Shown here: positions 51,679 through 60,397 of the stretch, one piece after another
How positions within the stretch are numbered: position 1 is the first letter of the stretch
Layout: each line of letters begins with the position of its first letter
Program-made: the position numbers and the translations under genes
Assembly: GCF_016862915.1 (NCBI RefSeq)
Contig: NZ_BONW01000019.1
Span: forward strand, 248,001-312,000
DNA from: Plantactinospora endophytica
GTDB taxonomy: Bacteria > Actinomycetota > Actinomycetes > Mycobacteriales > Micromonosporaceae
Direction of reading: 5' to 3'
DNA: 64,000 nucleotides
Notes under the pieces: model-generated
Told to the model about the DNA's origin: nothing
The model's input: the letters and a program-made list of their open reading frames with translations, nothing else
Databases searched by the model: none

Positions 51679-52457
51679 CGGATGCAGCAGCCGGCGCAGA
51701 CCTTCGGCTGCGGGAGCGTGAAGGCCAGGCAGCAGGTCTTGCGCTGCACGGTCAGTTCACCGGTCGGACCGGGCACCAGGTCGACCAGGTCCGCCACACC
51801 GAGCGTGTCCAGCAGCGTGCCGATCGTCTCGGCGGAGCCGCCGGGCAGCGCGTCGGCGGCCCGCAGCACCCCGTGCGACACGCCGGAGGCCACCGAGCCG
51901 AGCAGCGTACGGGCGCCGACCCGGACCTGCTGCTGTAGCGCGTCGAGCATCGGGGTCAGGTGCGCGTCGAGCAGGGACGCCCGGAGCGCGGCCAGCAACT
52001 CGGCCTCGCCCAGCACCACCCTGACCTCGGGCAGGCCGGAGAGGGCCAGCGGGTCCGAGGGGAGTACGGCGATCTCGGTGGAGCGGCGCATCCCGAGTGT
52101 GAGCAGCGGCCGGTGGTCCTCGAACCGGACCAGTACGTCACTCGGGCGCAGCAGCGGGACCCGACGTGCGGACGCCCAGCCGAGCACCACGGGCAGCAGC
52201 AGCCAGTAGGTGTAGGACTTCCAGGCCAGTGCGGCGGCGGCGTGCGGGGTGGCGCCCCAGCGCTGCCGGGTGACGGCCAGCAGTTCGGGCAGCCGCGTGC
52301 CGTCCACCAGCTCGGTGGCCGGGGTCCAGCCGGTCTCGTCGGTGACCAACAGGCCGGTGGCGAGGCCGGGCAACTCGTCGGTGCCGAAGGCGGCCCGGAG
52401 CGAGGCGGTCACCGGAGCCAGCGGCGCGGCGGCCCGGTCACCGACCAGCACAGTCAC
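51669..52457 (-). CDS. FhuF-like (2Fe-2S) ferric-siderophore reductase
   Basis: A 262-residue protein. The C-terminal cluster C-C-L-A-F, then C-A-G-C-C (CCLAFTLPQPKVCAGCC, near residues 241-257) is the FhuF-type [2Fe-2S] ligand set. The body includes AALAWKSYTYWLLLPVVLGW, conserved in this family. FhuF-like proteins release iron from imported siderophores. I used the GTG at 52457; an ATG at 52583 is in frame. An iron box lies at 52591-52609. Confidence 0.85.
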   Translation of the reverse strand: MTVLVGDRAAAPLAPVTASLRAAFGTDELPGLATGLLVTDETGWTPATELVDGTRLPELLAVTRQRWGATPHAAAALAWKSYTYWLLLPVVLGWASARRVPLLRPSDVLVRFEDHRPLLTLGMRRSTEIAVLPSDPLALSGLPEVRVVLGEAELLAALRASLLDAHLTPMLDALQQQVRVGARTLLGSVASGVSHGVLRAADALPGGSAETIGTLLDTLGVADLVDLVPGPTGELTVQRKTCCLAFTLPQPKVCAGCCIRTA

Positions 52458-52590
52458 GCTCGGTTGCCGTTCTGTGGCGCTCCGGCGGGCGGGCAGGTGC
52501 CCGGCACGCCGGACGCAACCAGCCTGGTCTGCCTCGATGCCACCTGGATCAACCCCCCACGTCTGACGACCGATCGTCACCATAGCCTAC

Positions 52591-52609
52591 TAAGGCAAGG
52601 CTAACCAGA
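52591..52609 (-). promoter_or_regulatory. IdeR/DmdR-type iron box
   Basis: TAAGGCAAGGCTAACCAGA matches 14 of 19 positions of the consensus TTAGGTTAGGCTAACCTAA, with the core GGCTAACC intact. It lies upstream of the FhuF-like gene, where iron-bound IdeR/DmdR would repress it. Confidence 0.65.
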
Positions 52610-52799
52610 GTTGGGGCTTCGCGGGGGAAATCCTGTGATGTTTTAGCTGAGGCGTAAGGGATCTGACTCGGGATGTGGGATCGGGCCGTGGATGATCATC
52701 GATCGAGGCGGCAATGTCAAGCCATTGTCGTTAACGCGCCAGTACTGTCAGACTGGCCGGCTCGGCCGGGAGACTGAGATTCCCGGCCAGAGGAACCTG

Positions 52800-54323
52800 A
52801 TGACCACGCCTATCGAGCGGGCTGCCGACTCGTTCGCGGCCGAGCTTTCCCGCCGGCGGGTCGAGCGGGGCATGACCAAGAAGCAGCTCGCGGCCCGGAT
52901 GGGGTTCGACCCGTCCTACGTCAGCCATGTCGAGGGTCGGCGGCACCGGCCCACCGAGGACTTCGCCCGGCGCGCGGAGGCCGTACTCGGGGCTGCCGGT
53001 GCGATCTGGCAGCGCTTCCAGGAGTACGACGAGCTCCGGCAGGCCCGGTCGAGTGCCGTCGCGCACCGCGACCCGCCCGTACCCGAGCAGTGGATGCCGC
53101 CCGGCACCGGCCTGATCGTGGAGCAGGAGACCGCCACGCTCGCCTACCACGAGGGCGCGTACCGGTGCGTGATCCGGCGGGCGCTCTACAACGCCGGCAC
53201 CGAGCCGGTGACCCGCTACCTGGTCCGGGTGGCCGTGGACCGCTATCCCAACGACCCGGCCCGGTCCAACCGGCACCACCGGGAGAACCCGCTCACCTTC
53301 GCCGAGCTGGACCTCCAGGCGTTCTGCGACGACCAGGGCACCCGCGAGCCGATGGAGTGGCGCAAGAAGCACGACCGGGACGCGTTCAAGGAGATCTGGC
53401 TGCTCTTCGAGAACGCCGACGGCCGGTTTCCGCTCTATCCCGGCGAGCGGGTCACCACCGAATACTCGTACCGGGTCAACCAGGACAAGTGGGGGCAGTG
53501 GTTCCAGCGGGCTGTCCGGCTGCCCACCCGTCGGCTCGCCCTCCGGCTCGACCTGCCGTTCGACCTGGACCCCCAGGTCTGGGGCGTGGAGACGTCGCTG
53601 TCGGCCGAGGAGGGGCCGCTGCGTACGCCACTGGTCCGGCACGACGAGGGCGGCCGGTCGCTGTTCGAGTGGTCGACCGACGACCCGCCGCTGAACGCCC
53701 GGTACCGGCTGGAGTGGCGCTACCGGGCCCAGCCGGCCCAGCCCGCCGCCCCGGCGGCGGAGACCGAGGGGCGGGCCAGCGACCGGATGCGCGCCGCCGG
53801 CATCGTGCAGCTCGGCGCGGACCTGCTCCGCCAGCCGGCCCGGCACTTCGACCTGCCCCGGGACGACGCCAGTGCCCGCGACGTGGTGACCCGGCTCCGG
53901 GCCGCCCTGGAACGCCTCGACGAACTGCACCCGTTCAGCAAGGGCGTCGGGCTCGCCGCGCCCCAGATCGGGCTTCCCTGGGCCGCCGCCGTCGTACGCC
54001 CGCCGGACCGGGACGCCGACCCGGTCGTACTGCTCAACCCCCGGGTGGTCGACGCCGCCCTGGAGACCGACGAGCAGTACGAGGGCTGCCTCTCCCTGTT
54101 CGACCTCCGTGGCCTGGTCGCCCGGCCACTGCGGCTCGACGTCGAGCACGCCCGCTGGGACGGCGGACGCATGATCACCTCGTTCGAACTCGCCATGGCC
54201 CGGCTGGTCGCCCACGAGATCGACCACCTGGAGGGCCGGCTGTACGTCGACCGGATGGACCCGGAGGTCCCGCTGGTGCCGATCGAGGAGTACCGGGACA
54301 CCGGCAACCCCTGGCGCTACTGA
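52800..54323 (+). CDS. XRE helix-turn-helix protein fused to a peptide deformylase domain
   Basis: A 507-residue three-part protein. Residues 10-70 are an XRE-type HTH (RRVERGMTKKQLAARMGFDP, YVSHVEGRRHRPTEDFARRA). A middle beta-rich domain (about 95-300) is not recognised. Residues about 320-500 are a complete peptide deformylase: G-V-G-L-A-A-P-Q-I-G, E-G-C-L-S and V-A-H-E-I-D-H-L-E-G, the three metal and catalytic motifs. The ATG at 52800 has GAGGAA upstream. At about 180 residues, ordinary deformylases are far shorter, so this may couple N-formyl processing to gene control. Confidence 0.85.
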   Translation: MTTPIERAADSFAAELSRRRVERGMTKKQLAARMGFDPSYVSHVEGRRHRPTEDFARRAEAVLGAAGAIWQRFQEYDELRQARSSAVAHRDPPVPEQWMPPGTGLIVEQETATLAYHEGAYRCVIRRALYNAGTEPVTRYLVRVAVDRYPNDPARSNRHHRENPLTFAELDLQAFCDDQGTREPMEWRKKHDRDAFKEIWLLFENADGRFPLYPGERVTTEYSYRVNQDKWGQWFQRAVRLPTRRLALRLDLPFDLDPQVWGVETSLSAEEGPLRTPLVRHDEGGRSLFEWSTDDPPLNARYRLEWRYRAQPAQPAAPAAETEGRASDRMRAAGIVQLGADLLRQPARHFDLPRDDASARDVVTRLRAALERLDELHPFSKGVGLAAPQIGLPWAAAVVRPPDRDADPVVLLNPRVVDAALETDEQYEGCLSLFDLRGLVARPLRLDVEHARWDGGRMITSFELAMARLVAHEIDHLEGRLYVDRMDPEVPLVPIEEYRDTGNPWRY

Positions 54324-54356
54324 CCCGGCCGCCCGCCGTCACCGAGCCCGGAACGG

Positions 54357-54404
54357 GAGCCGGGCCTCCGTGCCCTACCGGTATAGGGCACGGAGACCCG
54401 GCTC
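54357..54404. terminator. strong bidirectional hairpin
   Basis: GAGCCGGG-c-CTCCGTGCCCTA pairs with TAGGGCACGGAG-a-CCCGGCTC around a 6-base loop, between the convergent deformylase-fusion and flavohemoprotein genes. Confidence 0.8.
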
Positions 54405-54422
54405 TGGGGGGAGAGGGAGGGT

Positions 54423-55538
54423 CTAGAGGTCGCCGAAGGCGTCGTACCGGATGTTCTCCGGGGGCACGTCGTCGGCGGCGAGCGTGCGCAGTGCGGACCG
54501 GACCAGCGTGGCCGAGCCGGAGACGTAGCAGTCGTGGGCGGTCCACGGGCCGTACCGGGCGAATACGTCGCAGATCTCGCCCCGTTCACCGGGGAAGCCG
54601 GGGTCGTCGCTGCACGCCGGGATGATCGACAGCCAGGGGTGCTCGGCGGCGAGCCGGCACAGCTCGGTCAGCCCGTACAGGTCGTCCCGGCCGGCCGCGC
54701 CGACGAAGACGTGCACCCACCGGGTGCGGTTGTACCCGGCAAGCTCCTCGGTCAGCGCCTTGATCGGCGCCAGCCCGACACCGCCGGCCACGCAGAGCAC
54801 GTCCCGGGTCGACGAGCGGTCCAACGTCATCGCACCCATCGGGGCGGCCACCCGCAACAGGTCGCCGACCTTGACCCGCCGGACCAGGGCGCTGGAGACC
54901 CAGCCGGCACCGGCCGCCCGGACGTGGAGTTCGAGGGTGCCGTCCTCGCGCGGGGCGTTGGCGATCGAGTACGTCCGCCAGAGGCGCGGCTGGTAGCGCG
55001 GCACCTCCACGCTGACGTACTGGCCGGCCCGGTAGGGCAGATGGTGCTGGAGCGGCCGGCAGGTCAGTACGGCGATGTCGCTGCCCCGGCGCTCGTGGCC
55101 GATCACCTCCGCGTGCCAGAACGGCGGGTTGGTGTCGTCGGCCGCGCCGGCCTGCATCCGCTCGGCAATCACCTGGTACGCGTCCCGCCACGCCTGGTCG
55201 TACTCGACGGTCCACCGCTCGCCGCCGGTCTCCCGCAGCGCGGTCAGCAGCGCGCTGCCCATCGTGTCGTAGTGCGCCGGCTGGACGTGGTACTTCCGGT
55301 GGTCGCGGCCGAGCGAGCGGAGGTAGTCGTCGAGGTTCTCCGGGTCGTCGATGGTGTGCACGGCGGTCACGATCGCCTCCAGCAGGCGGTCCCGCTGGCC
55401 GTCCATCTGCACCGGGAACAGTGTGCGCAGGGCGGGGTCGGACAGGAACATCCGGGCGTAGAAGTATCCCGCGATCCTGTCCCGTCGATCTTCGACGAGG
55501 GTCCAGCTCTCCTTCAACAGCTGCGCGAGGTTGTCCAT
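54423..55538 (-). CDS. flavohemoprotein (globin plus FAD/NAD reductase)
   Basis: A 371-residue protein. The N-terminal globin carries LGRDHRKYHVQPAHYDTMG, with the proximal His, and TLFPVQMDGQRDRL. The reductase part carries R-T-Y-S-I-A-N for FAD and CVAGGVGLAPIKALTEEL plus CYVSGSATLVRSA for NAD. Such proteins oxidise nitric oxide to nitrate. The ATG at 55538 follows GAGAAGG. It is slightly shorter than E. coli Hmp, mostly in linkers. Confidence 0.88.
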   Translation of the reverse strand: MDNLAQLLKESWTLVEDRRDRIAGYFYARMFLSDPALRTLFPVQMDGQRDRLLEAIVTAVHTIDDPENLDDYLRSLGRDHRKYHVQPAHYDTMGSALLTALRETGGERWTVEYDQAWRDAYQVIAERMQAGAADDTNPPFWHAEVIGHERRGSDIAVLTCRPLQHHLPYRAGQYVSVEVPRYQPRLWRTYSIANAPREDGTLELHVRAAGAGWVSSALVRRVKVGDLLRVAAPMGAMTLDRSSTRDVLCVAGGVGLAPIKALTEELAGYNRTRWVHVFVGAAGRDDLYGLTELCRLAAEHPWLSIIPACSDDPGFPGERGEICDVFARYGPWTAHDCYVSGSATLVRSALRTLAADDVPPENIRYDAFGDL

Positions 55539-55788
55539 GCCACCTTCTCGGTCGGGGCCACTGCCCGAATAAGAATGAATACCGTGAGTCAATGTTGGTC
55601 GCACAGAGTGTGCGATCAACGACCGGAGTCCGCTGCCGCTGCCGTGGGCGCCGCTTTCGGTGCGGGTGGCGGCCGGTCTCGCTGCGGCCGACCCTCAAGT
55701 CCGTCAGGCGCCGACTCGGTCCGAGATCGGGTCACGAAGACCGGAGCGGACGGTCCCGGCGGGCAGCCGGATCGGGCACAGTTGTCGG

Positions 55789-56613
55789 GTGACGGTTGAT
55801 CTCGCCCGCCCGCTCTCCCGCCGGGTGCTGGGCACCGAGGTGCTCCTGGTCCTCGGGCTCTCCCTGGGACAGTCCGCGATCTACTCGGCGGTGACGATCA
55901 TCGCCCGGCTCACCGCCGACCGGCCGCTGTCCCAGCAGACCGCCACCCTGAACGCCTCCCAGTCGGCCCGCCCGTGGTTCGACCTCACGTACCAGCTTCT
56001 CGGGATCTTCTTCGCGCTGGTGCCGGTGCTGCTCGCCGTACACCTGTTGAACCGCGACCGGACCCTGGACCGGGACGGGCTGCTCGCCCGGGACGCGCTG
56101 CCCGACCAGGGCCGGGGCGGGGCCCGCGAGGTGCTCGGCCTGGACGGCCGGCGGCCGGGCCGGGACCTGGCCTGGGGTGCGGCGCTCGCCGCCGCGATCG
56201 GACTGCCCGGGCTCGGCCTCTTCTGGGTCGCCGCGCACCTCGGCATCAACGCCACGGTGGTTCCGGCGAGTCTGCCGGACCTGTGGTGGGCGGTACCGGT
56301 GCTCATCCTCTCGGCCGCGCAGAACGCGATCCTCGAAGAGGTCGTCGTGGTCGGCTACCTGATGACCCGGCTACGGGAGATGGGGTGGCGGATCGGTGCG
56401 GTGATCGCCGCCAGCGCCCTGCTGCGCGGCTCGTACCACCTCTACCAGGGCTTCGGCGCGTTCGTCGGCAACGCGGTCATGGGGGTGGTGTTCGCGCTGT
56501 TCTTCCTGCGTACCAGGCGGGTGCTGCCGCTGGTGGTGGCGCACACCCTGCTGGACGTGGTCGCCTTCGTCGGCTACGCGCTGCTGCCCCGCGACTGGTT
56601 CGACTGGCTGTAG
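55789..56613 (+). CDS. CPBP family intramembrane glutamic endopeptidase
   Basis: A 274-residue membrane protein with about seven helices. The Abi/CPBP motifs are present: ILEEVVVVGYLMTRL (paired Glu), SALLRGSYHLYQG (His) and VVAHTLLDVVAFV (His/Asp). The GTG at 55789 is used. It overlaps the end of the convergent 623-residue gene by 40 bases. Confidence 0.87.
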   Translation: MTVDLARPLSRRVLGTEVLLVLGLSLGQSAIYSAVTIIARLTADRPLSQQTATLNASQSARPWFDLTYQLLGIFFALVPVLLAVHLLNRDRTLDRDGLLARDALPDQGRGGAREVLGLDGRRPGRDLAWGAALAAAIGLPGLGLFWVAAHLGINATVVPASLPDLWWAVPVLILSAAQNAILEEVVVVGYLMTRLREMGWRIGAVIAASALLRGSYHLYQGFGAFVGNAVMGVVFALFFLRTRRVLPLVVAHTLLDVVAFVGYALLPRDWFDWL

Positions 56614-58445
56614 ACGACCGACGGGTCGCCGCCACCGGGCAGCACGGAACGGCCGGCCGGATCCGGCGAGGGCGCTCCCGGTCGGTAGTGGGCGACAGCC
56701 CGCGCGGCGAGTCGCTCGGTGGCAGCGGAGTTCAGGCTGGCGGCGGCCAACGTCAACGCCCCGGGCAGCCGGCGTACGGCCAGCCGCAGGGCCAGCCAGT
56801 TGGCGGTCCGGGCGACGATCGGCGCGCCGAGTCGCCAGCCCGCCTCCGCCAACCGGCCCGCCGGCGCGACCTCGTCCGAGTCGTCACGGCCTGAGCTGCC
56901 GTCCTCCGAGTTGTCGCCCTCGCCCTCCCCCTCCCCCTTGCCGTCGCCGTCGCCGCCGTTGCCCTCCGGGCCGAAGGCGTCCGAGCCGGTGTCTTCCGAG
57001 CGGGTGGCGGTCCGGGTGCTTGGGCCGGGCTCGTCCTTCCTGACGGCAACCGCCGCCTCGGCGGCGGCCAACGCGGCGTGGGCACTGTCCGCATCCGGAT
57101 GTACCCGGGTCAGCACCAGCAGGTCGGCGGCCCGGTCCGGCCGGGTCGGGTCGTGGCCGTGCGCGGCTGCCAGGTGCAGCACCAGGCCCGCCTGTGCCCA
57201 GGTGACGGCGGCCAGCTCGGCGAGCGGGGCGAGGATGCCGGTCGCGGTCGACAGGGCCCCACCGGCGGCGGCGAGCCGGACGTACCGCCGGGTGGCCAGT
57301 CGGACCAGCCCGTCAGGGGTGGCACCCGGATAGGCGGCCCGGACCCAGGTCGCCCAGGCGAGGGCCTCCGGGCCGAGCCCGCGTACCGCGGCCAGGGCGA
57401 GGAGTTCGGGGGCGTACCCCGGATGGTCGAGGATCTGCCGGGCCGTGGACGGTTGCGCTCCCTGCCCAGCCGTACGCCCCGAAGCTGCCCGCTCGGCCAC
57501 GCCGCTCCCGGCACGGGTCTCGTCCCGCGTCCCGTCCCGATGCAGCGTTCCGGTGTCGGTGGACGTGCCGATCCGCTCCCGGGCGGTGGTCGGCTCAGGG
57601 GTGGTGGTCGGCTCAGGGGTGGTGGTCGGCGTGGCGGTGTCGGCGGCCGTGTCGACGGGGATCGTGGGCTCGCTCACCGGGGCGTCGGTGTCGACGGCAG
57701 GGTCGACGTCGGTGGTCGGCTCAGTCGACGGTGCTACCAGCGCCGGGGCGGTGTCCGCCGGTACCGCTGGGGTTGTCTCGGCGGGCACCGTCCCGGCTGC
57801 GGGGGTTGCCGTCGCTGGCGTCGCCTTCCTGGTGGCCTTCTTCGCCGGGTTTGCTTTCTTCGCGGCTTTCTTGGCGGCCTTCTTCGCCTGGCCTGCGTTC
57901 TCGGCGCTGGCCTTGCTGGGGGTGGCATTCGTCGCGGCGGTGCTCTGGCCGGCTGCGGTCGCCTTGGCCGTACTCGTGGCCTTCCGGGCGGCGGTCTTCT
58001 TCGCCGGGCCTGCCTTCTTGGCGGTGGCCCTGGTCGCGCCGGTCGTCCGCCTCGTAGTTTCCTGCTCCTCGGTGGTGCCGGCTGTGCCGGGTTCTGTGGT
58101 CGGCTCGACGGGGCCGGCTTCTGCGGCAGTGGTTTCGGCAGTGGCGGGTTCTGCGGCGGCGGCTTGCGCAGTGGCGGACGGCGCCGGGGCCGCGTCGGAC
58201 TCGCCGGGTGCCGTCGGCGTGCGCGCCCCTGCCGCTGGTGCTGCCGCCGGCTCCGCTTCGGCGGGGGGCTGGAAGAGCACGGTCGGCGGTGTCCTGCGGG
58301 GCCGGGGCGCCGGAGGTTGTCCGGCTGTCTCGGTGTCCTCGGGGTCCGGCGGGGAGGTGAAGGCGGCCTTGGCCGGACCTGAACGGCGCGTCGACTTCGG
58401 TTCCGGGCGGCGGCGGGGCGGCTCGGTGGGCGACTGCTCCTCCAT
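56574..58445 (-). CDS. Ala/Lys-rich histone-H1-like protein with an EcsC-like domain
   Basis: A 623-residue protein in blocks. Residues 1-125 are disordered Pro/Arg/Ala. At about 150-240 there are many Lys-Ala repeats (KKAAKKAAKKANPAKKATRK) like bacterial histone-H1-type tails. A Thr/Pro/Asp-rich linker follows, then at about 340-470 a helical EcsC-like domain (ARQILDHPGYAPELLALAAV, EALAWATWVRAAYP, TATGILAPLAELAAVTWAQA), an acidic Gly/Glu stretch (GEGEGEGDNSEDG) and a final helical region. The ATG at 58445 is uncertain. DNA binding by the Lys tail is inference. Confidence 0.7.
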   Translation of the reverse strand: MEEQSPTEPPRRRPEPKSTRRSGPAKAAFTSPPDPEDTETAGQPPAPRPRRTPPTVLFQPPAEAEPAAAPAAGARTPTAPGESDAAPAPSATAQAAAAEPATAETTAAEAGPVEPTTEPGTAGTTEEQETTRRTTGATRATAKKAGPAKKTAARKATSTAKATAAGQSTAATNATPSKASAENAGQAKKAAKKAAKKANPAKKATRKATPATATPAAGTVPAETTPAVPADTAPALVAPSTEPTTDVDPAVDTDAPVSEPTIPVDTAADTATPTTTPEPTTTPEPTTARERIGTSTDTGTLHRDGTRDETRAGSGVAERAASGRTAGQGAQPSTARQILDHPGYAPELLALAAVRGLGPEALAWATWVRAAYPGATPDGLVRLATRRYVRLAAAGGALSTATGILAPLAELAAVTWAQAGLVLHLAAAHGHDPTRPDRAADLLVLTRVHPDADSAHAALAAAEAAVAVRKDEPGPSTRTATRSEDTGSDAFGPEGNGGDGDGKGEGEGEGDNSEDGSSGRDDSDEVAPAGRLAEAGWRLGAPIVARTANWLALRLAVRRLPGALTLAAASLNSAATERLAARAVAHYRPGAPSPDPAGRSVLPGGGDPSVVYSQSNQSRGSSA

Positions 58446-58628
58446 GTCGAGTGAGCCTAGTCTCGGTGGCGGATCGGCACCGAACAGGAATCGGCGGAGG
58501 TCGTGACGTCGGCGGCGGGGAGGCGGCGGGCGGCGGTCCGACGACTCGCGGGCCACCGGGGGTAGCCGTTTTGCCCCGCCGGGTCGCTGCCCTGTATCCT
58601 CGACCGACGTGGTCTGGTGAGACCACGG

Positions 58629-58719
58629 GGAGACTTCGCCTAGTCTGGTCTATGGCGCCGCACTGCTAATGCGGTTGGGGTCTTAAAGCCCCTCCCGGGT
58701 TCGAATCCCGGAGTCTCCG
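58629..58719 (+). tRNA. tRNA-Ser(GCT)
   Basis: The acceptor GGAGACT pairs with AGTCTCC, anticodon loop CTGCTAA gives GCT, with a long variable arm and T-arm GGGTTCGAATCCC. Confidence 0.95.
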
Positions 58720-58753
58720 CGCTGAGGTTGGTGTGTAGACTGGCCCGGCACCT

Positions 58754-58826
58754 GCGCCCGTAGCTCAACGGATAGAGCATCTGACTACGGATCAGAAGGT
58801 TAGGGGTTCGAATCCCTTCGGGCGCG
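58754..58826 (+). tRNA. tRNA-Arg(ACG)
   Basis: The acceptor GCGCCCG pairs with CGGGCGC, anticodon loop CTACGGA gives ACG, T-arm GGGTTCGAATCCC. Confidence 0.95.
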
Positions 58827-58837
58827 CAAGATCATAA

Positions 58838-58874
58838 GGCGTCTGGCCTGCGGAAACGCGGTCAGGCGTTTTTT
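58838..58874 (+). terminator. tRNA-Arg rho-independent terminator
   Basis: GGCGTCTGGCCTGCG and CGCGGTCAGGCG form an imperfect stem around GAAA, followed by six T residues. Confidence 0.7.
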
Positions 58875-59184
58875 CTTGATCATCCGTGTGCGGGACGGAG
58901 AGTCAGAACCCGTCCGGCCCCTCGACGAGCAGCCGGCGCCGGTCTTCGACGCAACGTCAGGAACGCGGCAACATCCGGGACGTACCCGATCCGCGTGGCG
59001 GCGCCGCCGGGGCGCGTACGGTGCGTCGGTCCGGTCAGCGTTCGGTGTCGGGCAGGGGGCCGGTGTGGGTGACCTCGTCGGCGACCAGGTAAAGCTTGCG
59101 GTTGAGGTGCTGACTGGTGGCACGCTGTCCCCGCCCCGCGTCGGACCCGCCGTCTCCACCGCGCATGGTACGCGGCGGTCAGGC
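58875..59184. other. gap with a possible small reading frame
   Basis: A 43-codon minus frame (59035-59166), ending HLNRKLYLVADEVTHTGPLP then DTER, looks more protein-like than its surroundings but has no ribosome site. It may be a remnant. The rest shows nothing I can support. Confidence 0.35.
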
Positions 59185-60348
59185 TTAGAGGCGCTCGCCC
59201 GAGGTGCGGGGCCCCGGAGCTGAACCCACTGCGGGTGCCGGCTCGGTGGGCCGGGGCGTGAAGAAGCGGACGATGTCGTCGGCCGCGCCGGGGGACAGCA
59301 TCATCGCCTGTACCCGTGTGGACATCTCGGCGATCGGGTGGATTCTGCTGAACATCGCCTTCTCGTACGTCCGGATCGCCGAGTCGGGGTCGGCGGGGTT
59401 GCCGACGAGTTCGGCGGCGAGTTCGGCGGCGTCGAGCATGGCTTGGTTGGCGCCCTCGCCGACCGGCGGCATGAGGTGCGCGGCGTCACCGATGAGGGTG
59501 ATGCCCGGCCGGTGGGCCCAGCGGGTATCGCTGGGCATCGCCTCGATCCGGCGTGGGATCGGCGGGCTGTCGGCGCCTTCGATGAGTGCGGTGAGGCTGG
59601 GGTCCCAGCCGTCGAACAGGTCCAGCAGGACGCGCTTGCTGCGGTAGGTGTCCAGGTGGTGATCGTCCGCGCGCAGCGAGATGCCGACTCGGAGGCTGCC
59701 GTCGCCGAGGCGTTGTGCGGCCAGGATCTGGCTCACGCCGATGCACCAGAGGTTTCCGGGGCCGACCAGATCGGCGAGATCCGGGTGGCGCCGGTCGACG
59801 TCGCTGATGGTCAGCTCCACCAGGGTGGCGACGGCGGAGAGTGGCGCGTCGGTCAGCAGCGACCGCACGACCGAGCGGGCACCGTCCGCGCCGACGAGGA
59901 CGTCGCAGTCGGCGCTCTGGCCGCCGTCGAACGTCAGCCCGAAGCCTCCGTCGGGTCGTGGCGTCGCCGTGACGAGCCGGCGCTGCCAGGCCACCGCGTC
60001 GGCGGGGAGCGAATCGAGCAGCAGATCCCGCAGCGCGCTGCGGTCGATCTCGGGGCGTCCGGAGAGCGAGCCGGGTGCTGGCTTGTGGTGCACGAGCGTG
60101 CGTCCGGCCGGGTCGAGGATGCGATGTTCCTCGCCCTCCGGCCGTGCCTCGGACCGGAATCGGCCGGCGAGGCCGGCATCGGCCAGGGCTCGTTGCCCGG
60201 ACTCCGGGTGCAGGTCGAGCGAGCCGCCCTGTGATCGCGCGGATCGGCTTGCCTCGCGTTCGTACACGACCGTGTCGATGCCGTGCAGGTGCAGGATTCG
60301 GGCCAGCGTCAGGCCGCCGAGGCCACCCCCGGCGATCGCGATTCGCAT
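59185..60348 (-). CDS. FAD-dependent monooxygenase (TetX-like)
   Basis: A 387-residue group A flavin monooxygenase. The FAD loop AIAGGGLGGLTLARILHLHG is at the N-terminus, CDVLVGADGARSVVRSLL is the middle motif, and GITLIGDAAHLMPPVGEGAN with DAAELAAEL is the C-terminal FAD site. The ATG at 60348 is the third in an ATGATGATG run and lies 6 bases after GGAG. It is divergent from a TetR gene, as in drug-inactivating oxygenase pairs; the substrate is unknown. Confidence 0.88.
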   Translation of the reverse strand: MRIAIAGGGLGGLTLARILHLHGIDTVVYEREASRSARSQGGSLDLHPESGQRALADAGLAGRFRSEARPEGEEHRILDPAGRTLVHHKPAPGSLSGRPEIDRSALRDLLLDSLPADAVAWQRRLVTATPRPDGGFGLTFDGGQSADCDVLVGADGARSVVRSLLTDAPLSAVATLVELTISDVDRRHPDLADLVGPGNLWCIGVSQILAAQRLGDGSLRVGISLRADDHHLDTYRSKRVLLDLFDGWDPSLTALIEGADSPPIPRRIEAMPSDTRWAHRPGITLIGDAAHLMPPVGEGANQAMLDAAELAAELVGNPADPDSAIRTYEKAMFSRIHPIAEMSTRVQAMMLSPGAADDIVRFFTPRPTEPAPAVGSAPGPRTSGERL

Positions 60349-60360
60349 CATCATCTCCGT

Positions 60361-60397
60361 TACCGTACGCTGTACCTCATGGATACGCCGTACGGTA
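60361..60397. promoter_or_regulatory. candidate TetR operator in the divergent region
   Basis: TACCGTACG (60361-60369) and its complement CGTACGGTA (60389-60397) flank the TetR start; a shorter GTAC-GCT-GTAC lies inside. It is well placed to repress both divergent genes. Confidence 0.5.

Noticed and set aside
51477-51938. Plus-strand frames over the 17-base repeats
   Set aside because: Repeat-driven open frames without ribosome sites; also not a CRISPR because there are no spacers.
57445-58506. 353-codon plus-strand Val/Ala/Gly-rich frame
   Set aside because: Antisense of the Lys-Ala repeats of the minus-strand gene; its hydrophobic runs mirror the AAG/GCC codons.
58800-59159. Minus-strand frame ending RARRDSNP
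   Set aside because: The end is antisense to tRNA-Arg and the rest is low-complexity Arg/Pro sequence.
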